A stretch of 64,000 bases of DNA from Leptoclinus maculatus (GCA_032191485.1 JAVDOI010000010.1:23648555-23712554), one strand, 5' to 3'. Counted from the first letter of the stretch, positions 12,511-63,353 are shown. Notes: generated from the sequence alone by a model not told the origin. Made by a program: numbers and translations.

Positions 12511-12789
12511 GAAGTGCTTTTGTGTTTTTACATCTGCAGTAGTGTTAATACTGTGTTCATGTGTCTATGGTGTCGTTTTTATGATATGGTTAATATTGTT
12601 CCCTCTGATATGAATAATATTTGAATGGCTTGTGTTCTTCAGTGTGCGGATGAATATGTGTTTTAGTGCCACAGAGTTGCTGGATTGATTTGTCATATAA
12701 ATATATGTGACTGGTTCTTGTGAGTTTGTTCTTGTCATTGTGTTAATTACATTGATTTTGACTATATGCATTGTCCGTTAATGACGAAG

Positions 12790-12790
<1 letters not shown>

Positions 12791-12854
<64 letters not shown>

Positions 12855-12879
12855 GTGTGTGTGTGTGTGTGTGTGTGTG

Positions 12880-12943
<64 letters not shown>
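12791..12943. repeat. (GT)n microsatellite
   Basis: About 150 bp of GT repeat is interrupted twice by GAGG. Reading frames through it are artefacts. Confidence 0.98.
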
Positions 12944-12944
<1 letters not shown>

Positions 12945-12999
12945 TGGGTGGGTGGAGAGATGCATCTTATTTTTCTCTGTAATAAAGCGAATTGTTGCT

Positions 13000-14399
13000 G
13001 AAATTGCATTTCATGAATAATACTATAACATAGATAATAACAATGTATCTGTCACCTGTCCTGCAAAACAAACACACAAAGGAAACATGGCTGAGAAGTA
13101 TAAATAACTGACGTCACAGTGATGGAATATGAATGCAAGTTTATGCTCGGATCCCTCTGGAGGACAATCAGTATAATCCTGGTAAAAGCCTGCACAGACG
13201 TGGGTCATCTAATCCACGGTGCACTACCGCCATCATGTGTTCACAAAGGAGAACACGTTCAGGTTCAGGATGCATGTTGATCACCGCGTCTCGTTCCACA
13301 ACTCTCAACAGCTACGTCACTTCTAGAGATTAAAAAAAGGTGATATTATCTTTGTTTTACTCAACACTTCCTCTTCCTAAAAGCCTATTAGTGTTTTTCT
13401 GTGGACAGAATCCATATATTTGTTAACACAAGCCTTTTATTCTGAAATTAAATTACATTTATAATAAAAGGAAACATTCTGGCCATTATGAGAGGAAAGC
13501 CGATGTAGAAAGACACGCTGGTAACAACTAATCATTTATACAAGAGCAAAGTTACCAAGATATCCACTGACTCATCTGATCCCATGAGATTAATATGACA
13601 TATGATTATGTCAAAAGTTGACTTATTCACCTGAGGGAGCAGGAGATGAAATGTAAGTCCAGGCTTACCAATGTTAGTTATATTTGACAATTTAGCTTTT
13701 AAATCTAAAAAGAAGTGCATAGATCAGACTTCAACAACACAACCGACAGAATGTCAGCGTGAGCTCAATAATTATCATCGCATTTTGAATCGACGTGCTT
13801 TTTTATTTGAATTCAGATTTTGTTATAGTTACTCATCCATCATTTTGTCATTACACAATAGGCTGCTCTTCCAAAAACTGAAGCTGATTGGAACATGTTT
13901 TTAAGCTTGTTGCTGCACATAAACTTTAAACTGTTATTCTGGCTTATTATATTTGATATATGACCTGTTTCTTTCTATGAAGCAGGGAGAGCTGCCTCCG
14001 TATTTAAAAGGTACCACACAAATAAAACTGATGTTTCAAATGATAGAGATCAGTCATGGAAGAAGAGTTGATATTTAATTTTATTATGGGTTCAATAGTT
14101 ATGGACGTATAATCATCTCTTTACAATACAACATAAGATCAGAAGAGCTTGACAGACCACTTCAACAGAAGGTCATAGTTAAAAAAAATCAATAAATAAG
14201 AGCATAAATAAACCAAATACATGTTCTCAACTTAGATATAGATTCATAAGTACTAATATTGTGTCTGCATGCGTCATGAAACACCCTCAAACGTTTTCTG
14301 TACAAACACGAGAGTTAATGTACAGAATGACTCGATGAGGCTACTAGACCGTACTGAGGAAAGGCCTGACATAGAAAACAAGGAAGCACTTTAAAGAGA

Positions 14400-14400
<1 letters not shown>
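13000..14400. other. intergenic DNA
   Basis: AT-rich sequence without recognisable genes or repeats. Confidence 0.4.
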
Positions 14401-14449
<49 letters not shown>

Positions 14450-14606
14450 TCCATAATGGTTATATTTACAAATGGACTGCATACAAATGTTATAACACAT
14501 ATAACATTTCTCACACACACACACACACGTACACACACACACACACGTACACACACACACACGCACACACACACACGCACACACACACGCACACACGCAC
14601 ACACAG
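14401..14606. repeat. two (CA)n microsatellites
   Basis: A pure CA run lies at about 14401-14447 and a CA/CG-interrupted run at about 14513-14606, separated by 65 bp of unique sequence. Confidence 0.97.
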
Positions 14607-14884
14607 TTTGAGTAACAGACCAACATGTCTGGGAGACCCTGATTTTATAGACCACATGTCCCGTCTCTTCCTGAGGAAAAGCAGCAGCATTACATCCAAG
14701 GTCGTCCTTATGAAAGTCCAAGACTGCCAATTTAAATAAAAATAATGTAATTTGTGTGTGCATCATATATGACCAAATTCAAATATAACTTTTAAAATAA
14801 TTGACACGTTGCATGTATAAATGTATCATTTAAAATGGAAAATGCTCAATTCTGTTGACAGATAATTGTCAAGCTTAAAACTGG

Positions 14885-15126
14885 CATCTAATCATCTGAT
14901 CATCTAATCATCTGATCATCTAATCATCTGATCATCTAATCATCTAATCATCTGATCATCTAATCATCTAATCATCTAATCATCTAATCATCTAATCATC
15001 TGATCATCTAATCATCTGATCATCTAATCATCTGATCATCTAATCATCTGATCATCTAATCATCTGATCATCTAATCATCTAATCATCTGATCATCTAAT
15101 CATCTGATCATCTAATCATCTGATCA
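14885..15126. repeat. 8-bp tandem array ATCATCTA/ATCATCTG
   Basis: About 30 copies of an 8-bp unit, ATCATCTA or ATCATCTG, run for 240 bp. The two variants alternate in stretches, giving a higher-order 16-bp period. Each G variant creates a TGATCA palindrome. Confidence 0.97.
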
Positions 15127-16209
15127 CGTTTTGGTTGCTGATTATATCAATATGATTTTCTCCCAAACAGACTTTACTGAAGAAAGGGAGTTGCAAGATG
15201 GTTTCATTATATTTAAAAGTCAAATGTCATGACAGCAAACTCCTGATGCAGGAAACAGCAAATGTCTTCAGTGATTATGTGTTTCACATGCTTTCAATGG
15301 TGAGAAATTAAAAACTTTTTAATCCAATAATAATCCAAAGATCAATGCTGATTGGTGGCACATTGATCTTGTTTGTCTTCTATTTTTCTTTACTTATGTT
15401 TATCATGTTTAAATGTATTTTATTATTTTATTCTATTTCTCTTGTTTTTAATGCAGTTTTCATAATGCAAAGAAAATGTAACTAAAGCAAACTGAATTCC
15501 AGTTTGCCGTTTCATTTTCATATTTTGGTGGCACAATTTCAGCGAATTTGAAAATGCTCATTCCATTTTTATTAACATTGTGTTAACCTTTGGAGTACAC
15601 AGAATTATTTTTTCAATAATTGTGCATTTTCGAACATACCATTTAAATTCTTTAATTGTAGTTGTAATGTTGTCACTGATAACATGCAAAAAAACAGAAA
15701 ATGAAATTTGATGACAATTCTGTTTCAATATTGGCATCCCTGATCTTTCATAGATTTCATCCTCTTTGTTTTCATGTTTCACATTCGTCAGTTTTGACAC
15801 CCCCCCGCTTCAAGTTTGGACATTGTCTGGCTGACATTTTGCATCTCCAACCATGAGGCCAGGGCCTCTACTCTAATGTGAGTCATCCTGTCCATAAAGG
15901 CTTTTATCTGAGAAGCTTCTGATATACACTAAAGATTCACAATGTGCATATCTTCTCGTTCCCCCGGTTCGTGTGATGTTGTTCCTGCTCTACTGTTCCT
16001 CCCAAACACACAGACAGTAAGCTTGCTACTGGAACACGAAATAAATGATTCAGTAAATGCTCAAAGAAAAATAAATCTTTCAGCATTTGTATGGCCCTTT
16101 CCTCTTGATAAGAAGGGTATTTCACATTGAATATGGCTCACTGCATTGTCACTGTCATCATCATCATCATCATCATCATTTAAACACAGAGGTAATTAGA
16201 TCCTGTACA

Positions 16210-16210
<1 letters not shown>

Positions 16211-16249
<39 letters not shown>
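16211..16249. repeat. (CA)n microsatellite
   Basis: About 39 bp of pure CA repeat, 30 bp after a short (ATC)n run. Confidence 0.97.
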
Positions 16250-16250
<1 letters not shown>

Positions 16251-17423
16251 CTGATCTTTACAAAAGAAGAAAATAAATACTGAATACTTTCATCAACAAC
16301 ACGTCATCGTCAGCGTAGAATAGAATCCTGTGAATCCTACTCCTGATTTCCAGTGTTGCTCTGGAGAGATGAATGGCAGCTATATAAGAGGTTGTCACAA
16401 TAAAGTAGTAGTATAAATGGCATAATAACAGATAAACAACATGAAGTGGCCCAAGTGTAAACCAGGTCTGTTTCAGCTGTGGAGTATGAAATATGGATCT
16501 GAAATGTCTTCTTATGGCACTTTCAAACTCTGGTCAGGAAGCGTCCATGACCAAATTAAATGGATTGTCGGTGTGTCCACTGGGTATCTCTGATGAGTCC
16601 AAAGTGAATCATACATTTGGTGTGTTTTTTAACAGCTTCTTTTTTTATTTTGTCTTGGGATTGTTTTGCATTAAGTTGGGAGACTCTCAGTGGTCGAAAT
16701 AGAAGGTTTCCAAACTTTTATCCTTTGTGGGGGTCAAGCTCCAAAATGCTGGATCCAACATTTCCTACAATGCAACTTGAAAGTGCCTCTTTGTTCTACT
16801 CTTCCTGCCTGATAAACACCCACAACCTTCTAACTCTACACCTCCAGTTTGTAGAACTTTCTGTCCTAAAGCCCAAGCCCAAACTCAGATAACGTCAGTG
16901 ACATCACTGTGACATCATCAGGGTTATTTCCTGAGACTGTGTTCATTGGCTGGTTAGGGCTCAATAAGAAGAGTCGGCGGACTAAAATGGTCAAATAAAT
17001 GTGTAAAGTCACTGCGCTCCTTTAAAGTGACAGTAGCAGAAATTACAATGAGGCTGGATTTAAAAAAAAGTTGTAGTATCAAGAATATACATTACATATT
17101 GTTTTTAGGATTTATAGTAACAAAAGCAATGCTCTGATATTGAGCTATGTTAAGCTAGCTATGCTAGCCATGGCAATATCAAAATAACATGTCTGGCTTG
17201 GTTATTAAATAAAAAGCACAGAGGTAAAAGTTGAATTTTAAGAAATACATTATAATAAGATATAATACTCAATGTAAGACTATTAATAAAATATACCATA
17301 GATATATATAACAAGTCTATGATGGCGTATTGTAGGTAAAAAGTTACAGAGCCGGGGGAGAGGGGTAATATTCTCTGAGACTGAAGTCTTAAATTTATGA
17401 AAAAAGGTGGATTGGTTCTTGTC

Positions 17424-17493
17424 GAGGGACCATGAGGGACCACGAGGGACCACGAGGGACCACGAGGGACCACGAGGGACCATGAGGGACCAC
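17424..17493. repeat. 10-bp tandem repeat GAGGGACCAC
   Basis: Seven units of GAGGGACCAC or GAGGGACCAT. The apparent Pro-Arg-Gly-Pro peptide frame is a consequence of the repeat. Confidence 0.95.
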
Positions 17494-19079
17494 ATGGTTT
17501 ACTTTGCAGGGTTGGGTGAACCACAGGTCTGTGTCGGTGAGAAAGTAAATGAAAGCCTATAGAGCAGCGGTACTGGTGGAGCGTTTAACAGTATATTTCC
17601 TTTCTGTGATTTATGCAGAAGAGAGGTAAATATTCATGAGGAGGGCCAAAGAGCATTTTGATGCGAAATGCATTGCCGACCAACTGCTAGTAACAGTTTA
17701 AATTAATTTAATTAATTCATTTTTCATTTTTTGGGGGGTTTTAGAATGAAAATTCTACCTTTTATTTTTGCGACTATGGTCGGCCTAACGCACCTCTTCA
17801 AAAGCCAAAAAACAAAAGTCAGATTTTAGTTTTGTGACTATGAACAAAACAAGAATATTTCACATCCAGCCATATTGTCATTTCTGTTCATGTCATTCTA
17901 AAATGCACAGTTTCGGTGGGGTTATTGTTACAGCTCCTATCTAACGTCTACCTCATGAAGAAAACAATGCATTTGAAGATCTTAAAATAATAAAGTTAAA
18001 TTCAATGTTTTAATGGCACAACTAGAGAAGCTACTTAAGAGACGCACATTTTAAAGAGCCTCATTCCGTCTCATTACTTATAATCTTTGAGCACGTCCAT
18101 GAAGCCCACTATCTTCTAAATATTGCTTGTAAATGTACCCTGTCAAATAAAAATCACCTTCAAATTCCAAGGAGGAGAACAGAGTTGAAGATCACAGAGG
18201 AAGAAAATACTGGTGATCGTACACAGACCCAAACCAATTCATTATGAGGCATCGTTCTCCCTGTAACATAGTGTCTTTGACAGTTTCAGCACTTCATAAT
18301 TCACTTGATGGCTTTCCATGTTACAGAGTTAAAAGAAAATGTTGTTATTTACAACTTAGTTTTAGTAGTTTTGGTCATCAAGGCTCACCTCACCCTCCAT
18401 CGCACGGTTGGAAACACATCTTTGATTAATTAAGCACTTTACAAAACGTGGTTCTTAACGGTCTGGTGGCTCTTCTTTGAGGGGACATGTGCTGAACTCT
18501 GACCTGACTGGTGAGTGAAAAACAAAAAGATCACAACCAAAAAGAATCAAAAACTTGTGAAAATACACCTAAGTTTGTAGAACAACAGATATTTCCAATA
18601 AAGTATGGTCTCTGTTATGAGTTCACCATAGAGGAAGAACACTCCAGCTGATTGTTACATGAAGCTCCTACGTCCAATAAAGAAGTGATGTGGTGTGGAG
18701 ACGGGGCGGGAGATGAAAGATCAACAGTGATTATGGCGGCCTCTTCTCCGGAGGGAAGAGAGACACTGTTTCTATATTACAACAGCCTGCATTGTTCAGA
18801 CGGCCACGAGACCTGAAAGAAGTACCTGTGAGTGTAAACCAGTGTGCATTTCAAGTGTTGTCATGTGACACAAGTTGATGATTGTGTGTTTACTATGCGT
18901 GTATCTGTGTACGATTGTCCATCCCCTCTGAACATATGCATTTGTGTAATATTAACCAAAGACCCAGAGACCAAACATCTACCAAAAGTCAAACCATTTC
19001 CTGTATGATCTGAAAGGCTGTGAGGCTGAACACGCTGTAGCACATCGTCCTCATGCAGTGTGACTTGGTTTGGTTTGTT

Positions 19080-19450
19080 ACATAGCTTATATACGTGACG
19101 TTTGTGAAGTACGTAAGTTACGTAACAGAACTAAAGTAAAATAAGTCGATGTTGACATTAACAGCGGTCTCCTGGGTGAAGGTCCTGTGTTTGTTTAAGC
19201 CAACCAAACATCTCCAACCTGCCCTACGCAGACCTTCTAGCTCTTTATGTAATGTCAGTGGCTCTGATCCGTTTACATTGGAGTTAGATGGAAGTTAGTG
19301 TTATAAAGACGCTGACGGTCGCCTCGGTATCAGAAGCCGAGGACCACTGACCGAGCATTGGTTTTAGACGAGTTGGGAGTAAGAACGTGTAAAAGGGAAA
19401 TGTTGGTTGAACAAAATTTCAGATTTTGACACTCTCGCCTCCTACCAGTG
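19080..19450. repeat. dispersed teleost repeat copy
   Basis: It contains AGCGGTCTCCTGGGTGAAGG and TCCTGTGTTTG, then the module CCACTGACCGAGCATTGG and GACGAGTTGGGAGTAAGAAC. The same pieces recur near 38.9 and 60.17 kb, in the same order. Confidence 0.5.
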
Positions 19451-20277
19451 CTCAAACTTGGAGCTTATCCTACTACAAATGAACTAGATTACAACACACG
19501 GCATCCGCCCATGTCTACAGTTGAAGTGCTTCACAGCCTGACATCACAGCCTCCTCTTCCTCCCTGACCTCTCCCCAACAACTCTATCTTTTGTGCGTCC
19601 TCGTAGTCCAGACACAATGAATAGTCACATGATCTTCCTCAACAGATGGAAAAGGAGTCCTTAAAGTAATAATACATTTGTAATACATGATTTGTATTTC
19701 AATTCAGCTCAATCTAGGAGGTGATTGTGTACACATGCTGTGGAGAACCACTGGAACATAGCTGCATGTGTCTGAATAACGGGCCTACACTTGTAAAGCT
19801 CTTACAGGTCATGGTCAACTGATGCAACCCACAAGAGGGTGCAGTATTTAGGGTCTTGTGGGTTCAAATACACATGGGTTGGTAGGGGTGTAACGCAAAG
19901 TCAATATCTAGGGAGGAGTCGACGTCTTTTTAATTTGTCATGTGCTTGTAGTTCATGTTTTTTCTTATGTGTAGATGATTTTCGTTGTACTATTATAGAT
20001 GATTTTTCTTCGATACAAGCATTAATTCTACTGACAAAATGTCAACTCGTGAAACCTCTGTTGGGTGTGGTTACCGGGGTAACAGATCACACTTCTGATC
20101 CCACCCACAGCCATCACTGATGCTGGGGGGGATCTGACACCTTCAACCAACGAGAGAGACACAACACCGCTTTCTATGCCTGCTGTGACGTTTAGCTGCC
20201 AGCTGAGGGCGGATATTTCATTAAACTGTTGCCGGGGGCAATAAATATGAAAATGATTTTTGTAAACTTTCAAAACA

Positions 20278-20612
20278 TAAAGGTCCAGTGTGTAGGGTTT
20301 GTGTGCAGATTGCAACCCACTGAAAGATCTCCAGTGTGCCAAACATGTAGGAGAACTCGGGTGGCTGACAGGACCCCGACCCTCTAGAGCCAGTGTTGGG
20401 TTTGTCCCTTCTGGGCTACTGTAGGAACATGGTGGACTCCATGAAGAGCATCCTCTCTCCCTATGAATATGAAAAGAGCTCATTCGACAAAACAAAAAGA
20501 CAAAGATTCTTAGATTCAGGTGATTATACAGTATACAGAAAACTTCATAAATAATAAAGAATAATATTATGTTTACATTTCTGCCCCTAAACCCTACACA
20601 CTGGTCGTTTAA
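20278..20612. mobile_element. MITE with AAGGTCCAGTGTGTAG termini
   Basis: The left end AAAGGTCCAGTGTGTAGGG and the right end CCCTACACACTGGTCGTTT are imperfect inverted repeats about 335 bp apart. Interior landmarks TTGCAACCCACTGAAA, CTCTAGAGCCAGTGTT and GGGCTACTGTAGGAACATGG belong to a MITE that I recognise as abundant in percomorph fishes. A second, partial copy is at 41216. Confidence 0.75.
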
Positions 20613-21171
20613 CACGTTGTTTTGTGTCTATAACGAGCACAAGTGTGAGTAGTTCATGTAGTTAGATTTTCTTTATAAACTGGAAGATGTGTTTATAACT
20701 GCATCTTTTAAAGGGGATTGTGCATGCAATGGGAAGAGGTCCAGATTAAAATAAATACATTTGAAATGTTAAATTGAGAAAGCTATTGACAAACATGTGA
20801 CACGCTTCTCAATATCCTTACTATTGATTGATATCTGATTATGAAGTAGAAATAACACCTGTGGGACATCAGTCAGGCTTGATTCTGCATCAACTACTGT
20901 GCTTAAAACGTATAATACTCTAAAGAAAAGGTCTGGATCTGATGAAGTAATAAGCCTTCTTAATATTGGAGATAGAGACGCCGTTCAGTTGACCGTAACA
21001 AGTGTATGTCGTCTGTGTGTTGATGAGTTATGACCTGGAAGAAAATCACTCCAAAAACTAACCCTATTGGTATTTGGTTACACCCCTACACCTTGGCATG
21101 GACGACCGTACATCTTTGTGTTGGTGTTTCCCCGTGTACTGCGTGTCAACCCTGTGTCCCCGGTAGTGTCC

Positions 21172-58241
<37,070 letters not shown>

Positions 58242-58654
58242 CTGGAGGAGGACATCAGAGGGGGAGCAGGCAGAGAGAGAGAAGAGGGGAGAAACAGAGG
58301 GAACAATGAAGAGGATGGACATCAGGGAAACTTACAGAATATTTTCATTCAAAATATTAAATTTTTTTGAAAAACTATTGTTAGTCAGAGTTCGGGCAGC
58401 AAGAGATGCTTTGGGCATGCAGGTCACAAAGGCATTAATGAGTGTTTGCTTGCTGTCATCTATGTGATTCCTTGGTGGGAATTCTATCTGCGGTGCCGCC
58501 ACTTTGCTCATGGTCTGTGAAAACCCCTTTTTCGACCACAGGATCCTTTTCAGGTACCACTTTGTATGCAGGGGGGCACCCCTTACTGTAAGCTCTGGGT
58601 TAGGTCTACCACAAGGGACAAGCATTGCTGCTACATGGGTGGGATCTGCCTTTG

Positions 58655-60045
58655 TCTCCTCTCCTCCTTCCATTATGCTAACGTGTCTCCTCTCCTCCTT
58701 CCATTATGCTAAGGTGTCTCCTCTCCTCCTTCCATTATGCTAACGTGTCTCCTCTCCTCCTTCCATTATGCTAACGTGTCTCCTCTCCTCCTTCCATTAT
58801 GCTAAGGTGTCTCCTCTCCTCCTTCCATTATGCTAACGTGTCTCCTCTCCTCCTTCCATTATGCTAACGTGTCTCCTCTCCTCCTTCCATTATGCTAACG
58901 TGTCTCCTCTCCTCCTTCCATTATGCTAACGTGTCTCCTCTCCTCCTTCCATTATAACGTGTCTCCTCTCCTCCTTCCATTATGCTAACGTGTCTCCTCT
59001 CCTCCTTCCATTATGCTAACGTGTCTCCTCTCCTCCTTCCATTATGCTAAGGTGTCTCCTCTCCTCCTTCCATTATGCTAACGTGTCTCCTCTCCTCCTT
59101 CCATTATGCTAAGGTGTCTCCTCTCCTCCTTCCATTATGCTAAGGTGTCTCCTCTCCTCCTTCCATTATGCTAAGGCGTCTCCTCTCCTCCTTCCATTAT
59201 GCTAACGTGTCTCCTCTCCTCCTTCCATTATGCTAACGTGTCTCCTCTCCTCCTTCCATTATGCTAAGGTGTCTCCTCTCCTCCTTCCATTATGCTAACG
59301 TGTCTCCTCTCCTCCTTCCATTATGCTAACGTGTCTCCTCTCCTCCTTCCATTATAACATGTCTCCTCTCCTCCTTCCATTATGCTAACATGTCTCCTCT
59401 CCTCCTTCCATTATGCTAACGTGTCTCCTCTCCTTCCATTGTGCTAACATGTCTCCTCTCCTCCTTCCATTATGCTAACATGTCTCCTCTCCTCCTTCCA
59501 TTATGCTAACGTGTCTCCTCTCCTCCTTCCATTATGCTAACGTGTCTCCTCTCCTCCTTCCATTATGCTAACATGTCTCCTCTCCTCCTTCCATTATGCT
59601 AAGGTGTCTCCTCTCCTCCTTCCATTATGCTAACGTGTCTCCTCTCCTCCTTCCATTATGCTAACGTGTCTCCTCTCCTCCTTCCATTATGCTAACGTGT
59701 CTCCTCTCCTCCTTCCATTATAACATGTCTCCTCTCCTCCTTCCATTATGCTAACATGTCTCCTCTCCTCCTTCCATTATGCTAACGTGTCTCCTCTCCT
59801 CCTTCCATTATGCTAACGTGTCTCCTCTCCTCCTTCCATTATGCTAACGTGTCTCCTCTCCTCCTTCCATTATGCTAACGTGTCTCCTCTCCTCCTTCCA
59901 TTATGCTAACGTGTCTCCTCTCCTCCTTCCATTATAACATGTCTCCTCTCCTCCTTCCATTATGCTAACATGTCTCCTCTCCTCCTTCCATTATGCTAAC
60001 GTGTCTCCTCTCCTCCTTCCATTATGCTAACGTGTCTCCTCTGCT
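58655..60045. repeat. 31-bp minisatellite, about 44 copies
   Basis: The unit is ACGTGTCTCCTCTCC then TCCTTCCATTATGCTA (31 bp), repeated for about 1.39 kb with very little divergence. Variants are ACGTG/AGGTG/ACATG at the start, four units lacking GCTA (27 bp; near 58953, 59353, 59719 and 59933), and one short unit near 59430. The minus (dlgap1 RNA) sense is purine-rich, GGAAGGAGGAGAGGAGAC. Near-identity of units implies recent expansion. Confidence 0.98.
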
Positions 60046-62509
60046 GGTTGCCAGGGAAGCTACCTCTGAAGGAGAACTGAGTATCAGTCAAGAACAACCC
60101 TGTTTACCTAACTCTTTCTAGCAGCCCAATTCACTGAAGAGGTGCCAAGGGAAGGCAAGGGGCCAAACACCAAGTGTCCGTATGTGACGAGTTGGGAGTG
60201 AAAACGTATTGGGCCGGTTACGTTGCACAAACAATCATATCTTTAATATAAAAACTAACTGAAGTTTGGAGATTTGCTGGTTAGAAACTAGAAAAACAAT
60301 AGTTTGCTCTTACAGCATCCTGCACCATGGCTGCAGTGCCCAGCAGCAGATCAAATATCTGATTACAGGGCAGGTCAGGTTTTGTATTACAAGTGGAGAT
60401 AATTAAGGCTATCGCATCAGTTTGTGTTGAGCTGTACAGGTGTGGGACTAGTAGGGATTTACAAACGGGACCCGCTCAGGTATCTGGTCGGGAGATAAAA
60501 AATGACCTCACGTGTCAATCAGTTGATACATTTTATACGTCACATGTAATCATATTAGGTACAATTCCAGTAAAATGTAATGTGTTTTATCATGTTCTAT
60601 CAATAACTCACGTTACTGAGACGCTTTATTTGTTAACTGTATGTGTGGTGACAAAGTTGGGACCTTGCTTGTTGTCAAAAAGCCCGGACAGATGTGCCTG
60701 CACTCATCCTGAGGACAGCTGCCTTACTCGGAATGATTTAATGTTGAACTTTTCTAAACTGATATTTAGAATGTTAGAAATATGTGAGGCTACGGCTGCT
60801 GTGCCATCTGTGTTGTTAAACCAGGGACTGTACATGGAACACACGTATTATTCGTGCTGCTGTGTGATGACTGCAATGTGTTGAATCAACTGAACAGAAA
60901 CGATTCTGTGTTGCTGTTGTTCACTCTTCAAACATCAGCATCCACATTTCCACCGGATTACGCTCATGTAAATTATATTATTGGTGAGACCCAATCACAT
61001 CCAAACCGTCTTGACATTTTGGTTTATTTGCACAGGCCAGACCTCAACATTGTGATTTTGGAGAGGTTTGTGTGACAATTGTCCTGCATCTGCTACAATA
61101 AGGCAGGTCTTAATACAAACCCAATTTCGTGCCCCTCTGCTCTCACATCTGTGCAAACTGGTTCTTTTGGTGTCAGGAAATCACCAAACACGGTGTAGAC
61201 GTAAAAAAGAATAGTTCAAGGAGAGTTGTATAAAACTGGAAGACCTTTGTGTTCTACCTTCCAGCCAGGATTGTCCACTCAAGATACATTCTTGTAACAT
61301 TCTTGTCTTTTTTTTTCTCCATGTAAATGTTTTTTTGTGGGAGTTGTTCCTGTTCTGATCTGAGGGTCCCGGGACAGAGGATGTCACATGTGTACAGATT
61401 GTGGTGTTATTTAGTAAAGTCACGTTTATTCCAAGGTTACCAAAAAAATGGTGCCAACACCAAGTTTTTCAGTTTCATTACCTCAAAACAGGATTGAACA
61501 ATATTTATATTTTGATCATGGGCAAGCGACGATTGTATAAGTCAGGTTACCTCCGAGGTGTAAAGTTAACCATCAGTGCTGAGTGCAGCGTCTTCAACAA
61601 CCATGCGGTCATGAATTATCCCCTACACAACTAACATCAATATTCAAATAGGAATAAACTAGAAAAAAAAAATATTATTCTGCCGTAATTCTGTATTTTT
61701 CTCAATAAATTCCATAAAAAAGACCCGACCCAACAATGTGCTGCTGGTACGTCTCTCAGTGCTCTCTGACTTCCCACTCCTGTCTTCTCTCAGCTCCGTT
61801 AAATCTTTAATGCATTGTGGCTCCCAAATATTTAAATTTCTTTTTTTTAAAAGGCCTGCTAATGTACTAAAACAGCCGGTCGCTAATCAAACAGGAGTGC
61901 GTTTGGAGGGAACTATCCACATGAATCCACGTTTGTGGCTCTGCTGTGTCAAAATAAACCACAGTGTGTGTGTTCATGGTAATGACAAGCTACATTGTGG
62001 CTCATTGATGTGTTTTTATTGATTTCGGACAACAATGGAGCTCTATGGCACAGAGGATCAAGATATATCAGACCTTGATACAGGTTAGTGGATACATTCA
62101 GTGTTGGCTTGGGTCTGCACATATGATGGATGGATTCATGGAGTTGGAGACATGAAGTGGTGATGCACTGTGCACAGGCCTGGGCTCAGATTACGTTTCT
62201 AACAGTGACGGGTGCACTGTTTTTCAACCTGGACAGCGTCGTGTCAGTGGTGTCTTCAAAGTTGGTTAGTTAAACACTCCATCCTTCTGAGCAACAGAGA
62301 GGGAAGGGACTTTTTGTTCCTCCAAGACGACGCTTCTCCTTCAGGCTTGGTGCTGTTTCAGGTTGGGTTCAGACAGAAACCAGCACTGCATGAAAAACTA
62401 GAATTACCGCCTTACGGTCATCTGCCTTCGCCAACCAATCAAGTTGCAGTTTACAACCATGTCATCACTTCATCATTTTATGCCGTTAGACTTTGGTGTG
62501 AAGTTCTCA

Positions 62510-62665
62510 TAACGTTTGTTTGTGAGGTCACAGTGACCGTAGACCTCCAAAATCTAAATAGTTAATCTTTGAGTCCAATTGGATGTTTGTGACAAATTTG
62601 AAGAAATTTCCTTCAAGCGTTCAATATTGCGTTGATTAGAATGGGATGGACAGACAGACGGACGG
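62510..62665 (+). repeat. LINE-tail-like dispersed repeat
   Basis: GAGGTCACAGTGACCGTAGA, CCTCCAAAATCTAA, TGAGTCCAATTGGATGTTTG, TGACAAATTTGAAGAAATTT, GGGATGGACAGACAGACGGA: a phrase order well known from repeats in many fish genomes. Confidence 0.55.
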
Positions 62666-62812
62666 CATGGAGGCATAACAACACCCTGTCCTGTCGGTCT
62701 GTGTTAACCGATGCAATGCCATTCTGGGTTGGCCAATGAATACGTCTACAGCCGCATGAAAGCAGCATTAATCTAACACAGGGCTGTTTTCTGCCTGAAT
62801 GCCTGCTTAGGA

Positions 62813-63353
62813 CGAGAGATGCTCCCATACCGATATCGGGACACTGACTGAAATAGCTTGATCGGGTAACGGTGAGAATGGGGCCGATCTGTTCAATTCA
62901 ATTCTATGTTGAAACACCATAAACATACACTTGAATTTTAATTTCTGTTTACGTTTTTGACTTATTTGTTGCTGCATTAAAAAGGGTTTACACTTGTTAC
63001 TAAACTAAAGTTTAAACCAAGTTGCTGGTGTTTGATTTATTGTTTTAATACCAAATAACTGTTGAATAAATGAATATCTATGTATTTATCTGTTGCATTT
63101 TGTTTTACAGTTTGGAAGGCAGTATTTAACCTAATGTTGCCTTACACATACAAAATGTGATCCCGGTCACCTCCACACAGTGAGGCAAACAGGTTATTAA
63201 TGAAACACTGGGATCTGATTGGTACTCGGTATCGGTCGATACCTATTGCCTCAAAGAACAAGGCTCAAGTCTGGGAACAGCAAAGTCTACTATGATTACA
63301 TGAAAGAGTAACATGACTGGCTGCAGCCTTGCGTTACACTGATGCACATCTCT
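62813..63353. mobile_element. possible hAT-type MITE (AGAGATG termini)
   Basis: The left end AGAGATGCTCCCATACCGAT and the right end ACACTGATGCACATCTCT are roughly inverted. ATATCGGG and CTCGGTATCGGTCGATACC repeats lie near each end, as in a common fish hAT family. No target duplication is visible. Confidence 0.35.

Larger units (their letters stand above)
15130..20270. other. intergenic DNA between ptf1a and the 3' end of dlgap1
   Basis: No gene is supported. It contains (ATC)n at about 16157-16180, (CA)n at 16211-16249, a 10-bp array at 17424-17493, and a copy of the dispersed GGTCTCCTGG-type repeat at about 19080-19450. Sequence at about 16690-16900 resembles a decayed fish transposon end but is too diverged to call. 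Part of the right end may be dlgap1 3' UTR; no clear polyadenylation site was identified. Confidence 0.4.

Noticed and set aside
60393..60884. 163-codon plus-strand frame inside the dlgap1 intron
   Set aside because: No recognisable motif, Cys-rich mixed composition, no splice or promoter context; the length is compatible with chance in 64 kb.
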